Assembly: GCA_964386405.1 (NCBI GenBank)
Contig: CAYLRW010000069.1
Span: 1 to 6,850, forward strand
Source: RZYP01 sp964386405
GTDB lineage: Bacteria; Bacillota; Negativicutes; Acidaminococcales; Acidaminococcaceae
DNA: 6,850 nucleotides
Direction of reading: 5' to 3'
The position numbers and the translations under genes were made by a program. This document shows positions 5,494-6,850 of the stretch, one piece after another. Position 1 is the first letter of the stretch, and every line of letters starts with the position of its first letter. The notes under the pieces are model-generated. The model saw nothing but the letters and a program-made list of their open reading frames with translations, had not been told where the DNA came from and ran no database searches.

Positions 5494-5556
5494 ATCTTAA
5501 TTAACAGTGCATTGATGAATATTCAGAAAAATCATCCTGCGATTAATGGAGGTATC

Positions 5557-6850
5557 ATGGCAAAAAGTTTTTTATCCAAAGAACAGATGAATCTGCTAAA
5601 TTCTTGCATGGCTGGGGCGAATCTCGCTGCGGATATTGCGCATGCTCATGTATATATCTATGTGCGTGACGAAGATCCCAAATATATTACCGTCTACGGT
5701 CAGGCCTTGCCGCTTAAAGAATTTGTGACGCATTCAGCCAATATTACCGGCCGCAAACTTAGATTGGCGGAGGAACCATTGGTCGGAAGAACACTGCAGA
5801 GCGGTATGGTTGTTACCGGCAAACGGGAGAGTATTCTCGGCTTTTTTGCCAAAATCAAACTTTTTCCTCTGCTTGATAATAAAAGACGCTGCTTCGCCGT
5901 GGTTGCTTTCGAAAAGAATGGTGCAAATGGTGAAGAAGAGGATGACATTTTTATTGACATGGCAATGACCATGATGCAGAATTTTGAGCAGCGTTTTACT
6001 GCTGAAGCTAATTACCGGCGACTTTCACCAAGCGATGGCATCATGATTGTTGATAAGGATAAGATCATTATTGGGGCCAGTAATACGGCACGTCATATCC
6101 TTTCCCTGCTGGGTGTACCAAAACCTGTAGGGCTGCGAACCAATAGCCGTCAGATTAACTGGCCGTTGGTCGGTATGGTCATCAAGGCAGGTATTGCCGA
6201 AAGCAAAGAAGTTAAGAAGCAAGGGTTACTTTTGTCGATCAGGGTCTTGCCCTTGACGCCTAAGCAGGATACGCAGGCTGCCATCGTTGTTTTAACGGAT
6301 ATTACTGAACTGAAAAAGAAAGAAGAAGAACTGTTGGTCAAATCGGCAGTTATTAAGGAAATTCATCACCGTGTCAAAAACAATCTGCAGACTATCGCAA
6401 GTCTGCTCAGGATGCAGACCAGACGGACCGAAGATGAAAATACCAAAAATATTCTGCGTGATATCATAGGCAGGATCAACAGCATAGCATTGGTGCATGA
6501 AGCCCTTTCCCAGCAAGACAGTGATGTCGTGAATGTTGCCGAAGTGGCAGAACGCATATATCAGGCAATCATTACTAGTATGGTAATGCCTGATTTTAAG
6601 CTGGAGAGCAGCTTTACCGCCGATGAGCTTATCCTGCCTTCAGAGCAAGTTACAGCTGTAGGGTTGATTTTGAATGAGTTGTTGCAAAATGCTTTGGAAC
6701 ATGGTTTTGAAAATTGTACCAGCGGTAAAATGACGGTAGCACTGCAGGTAAGACCAGACAGCTATTCTTTGGAAATAACGGATGATGGTATCGGTCTTCC
6801 ACCAGGTTTTGAAATTGGACAAACTAATAGTTTAGGGCTTAAAATTATAC
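5557..6850 (+). CDS. Soluble sensor histidine kinase, HisKA_2 type, 3' truncated
   Basis: A cytosolic two-component sensor kinase, open to the window edge with 431 residues visible and no stop codon. Residues about 5-120 resemble the GAF-like H_kinase_N sensor (PF12282), with EEPLVGRTLQSG (72-83). Residues about 150-255 look like a PAS domain ending VVLTDITELKKKEEEL, and a short coiled coil leads to the H box EIHHRVKNNLQ (268-278). The phosphoacceptor is probably H271, by analogy with HWE/HisKA_2 kinases. The ATPase domain shows an N box NELLQNALEH (373-382) and a G1 box DDGIGLP (409-415); the window stops inside the G2 region SLGLKII (425-431), so the last few dozen residues are missing. No membrane segment is present. 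This architecture resembles PdtaS/EutW-type kinases, which usually partner ANTAR-domain RNA-binding regulators. GGAGG (5548-5552) sits 4 nt before the ATG, a strong but close ribosome site. The signal sensed is unknown. Confidence 0.92.
   Translation, partial: MAKSFLSKEQMNLLNSCMAGANLAADIAHAHVYIYVRDEDPKYITVYGQALPLKEFVTHSANITGRKLRLAEEPLVGRTLQSGMVVTGKRESILGFFAKIKLFPLLDNKRRCFAVVAFEKNGANGEEEDDIFIDMAMTMMQNFEQRFTAEANYRRLSPSDGIMIVDKDKIIIGASNTARHILSLLGVPKPVGLRTNSRQINWPLVGMVIKAGIAESKEVKKQGLLLSIRVLPLTPKQDTQAAIVVLTDITELKKKEEELLVKSAVIKEIHHRVKNNLQTIASLLRMQTRRTEDENTKNILRDIIGRINSIALVHEALSQQDSDVVNVAEVAERIYQAIITSMVMPDFKLESSFTADELILPSEQVTAVGLILNELLQNALEHGFENCTSGKMTVALQVRPDSYSLEITDDGIGLPPGFEIGQTNSLGLKII

Noticed and set aside
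5516..5525. Ten-base palindrome TGAATATTCA before the kinase gene
   Set aside because: It is short and A+T-rich, likely by chance in this region. It fits no operator I recognise and is not a terminator.
5382..5556. Primary replication origin
   Set aside because: The DnaA boxes and A+T-rich spacer recall an origin, but no dnaA, dnaN or other origin-linked gene is present and only three boxes are seen. A secondary DnaA-binding locus fits better.

Overview
The window looks like a chromosomal core segment of a Firmicute with low-to-moderate GC. The evidence is CCA-encoding tRNA genes packed head to tail, A+T-rich extended -10 promoters, T-tailed hairpin terminators, and the tsaE-tsaB-rimI-tsaD gene order. 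The gene styles, including a PF12282-type/HisKA_2 kinase, make me lean towards Negativicutes (a Sporomusa/Pelosinus-like anaerobe). That placement is an impression, not a proof.

Layout, all on the + strand. (1) Positions 1-371: the end of a tRNA operon (3' part of tRNA-His, then tRNA-Gln(UUG), tRNA-Lys(UUU) and tRNA-Leu(UAG)), closed by a strong intrinsic terminator. (2) 372-1392: a more A+T-rich, stand-alone unit with a promoter, a roughly 170-nt leader holding a 15-bp palindrome, a small membrane-anchored GGDEF protein with an intact inhibitory site, and its own terminator. (3) 1442-2692: a 12-helix MFS transporter of unknown substrate behind an extended -10 promoter. (4) 2718-5381: a tightly packed operon tsaE-tsaB-rimI-tsaD. 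TsaE, TsaB and TsaD, with a TsaC-type enzyme not present here, make t6A37 on tRNAs that read ANN codons. RimI is an N-alpha-acetyltransferase habitually encoded with them. tsaB overlaps tsaE by 20 nt and rimI overlaps tsaB by 28 nt; tsaD follows rimI after 17 nt. (5) 5382-5556: an intergenic region with two perfect DnaA boxes and a third one-mismatch box, all in the same orientation and spaced 42 and 21 bp apart. (6) 5557 to the window end: a cytosolic sensor histidine kinase (PF12282-like sensor, PAS, HisKA_2, HATPase), cut off by the window inside its ATP-binding domain.

How it fits together: most of the window is translation housekeeping (tRNAs and tRNA modification; tRNA-Lys(UUU) in the cluster is itself an expected t6A substrate), with two signalling genes (c-di-GMP synthesis, histidine kinase) and a transporter between and beside them. 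The most noteworthy structure is the phased DnaA-box cluster after tsaD. It overlaps the best promoter candidate for the kinase, and from memory it sits where Bacillus subtilis has a DnaA-binding cluster (gcp-ydiF; gcp is tsaD).
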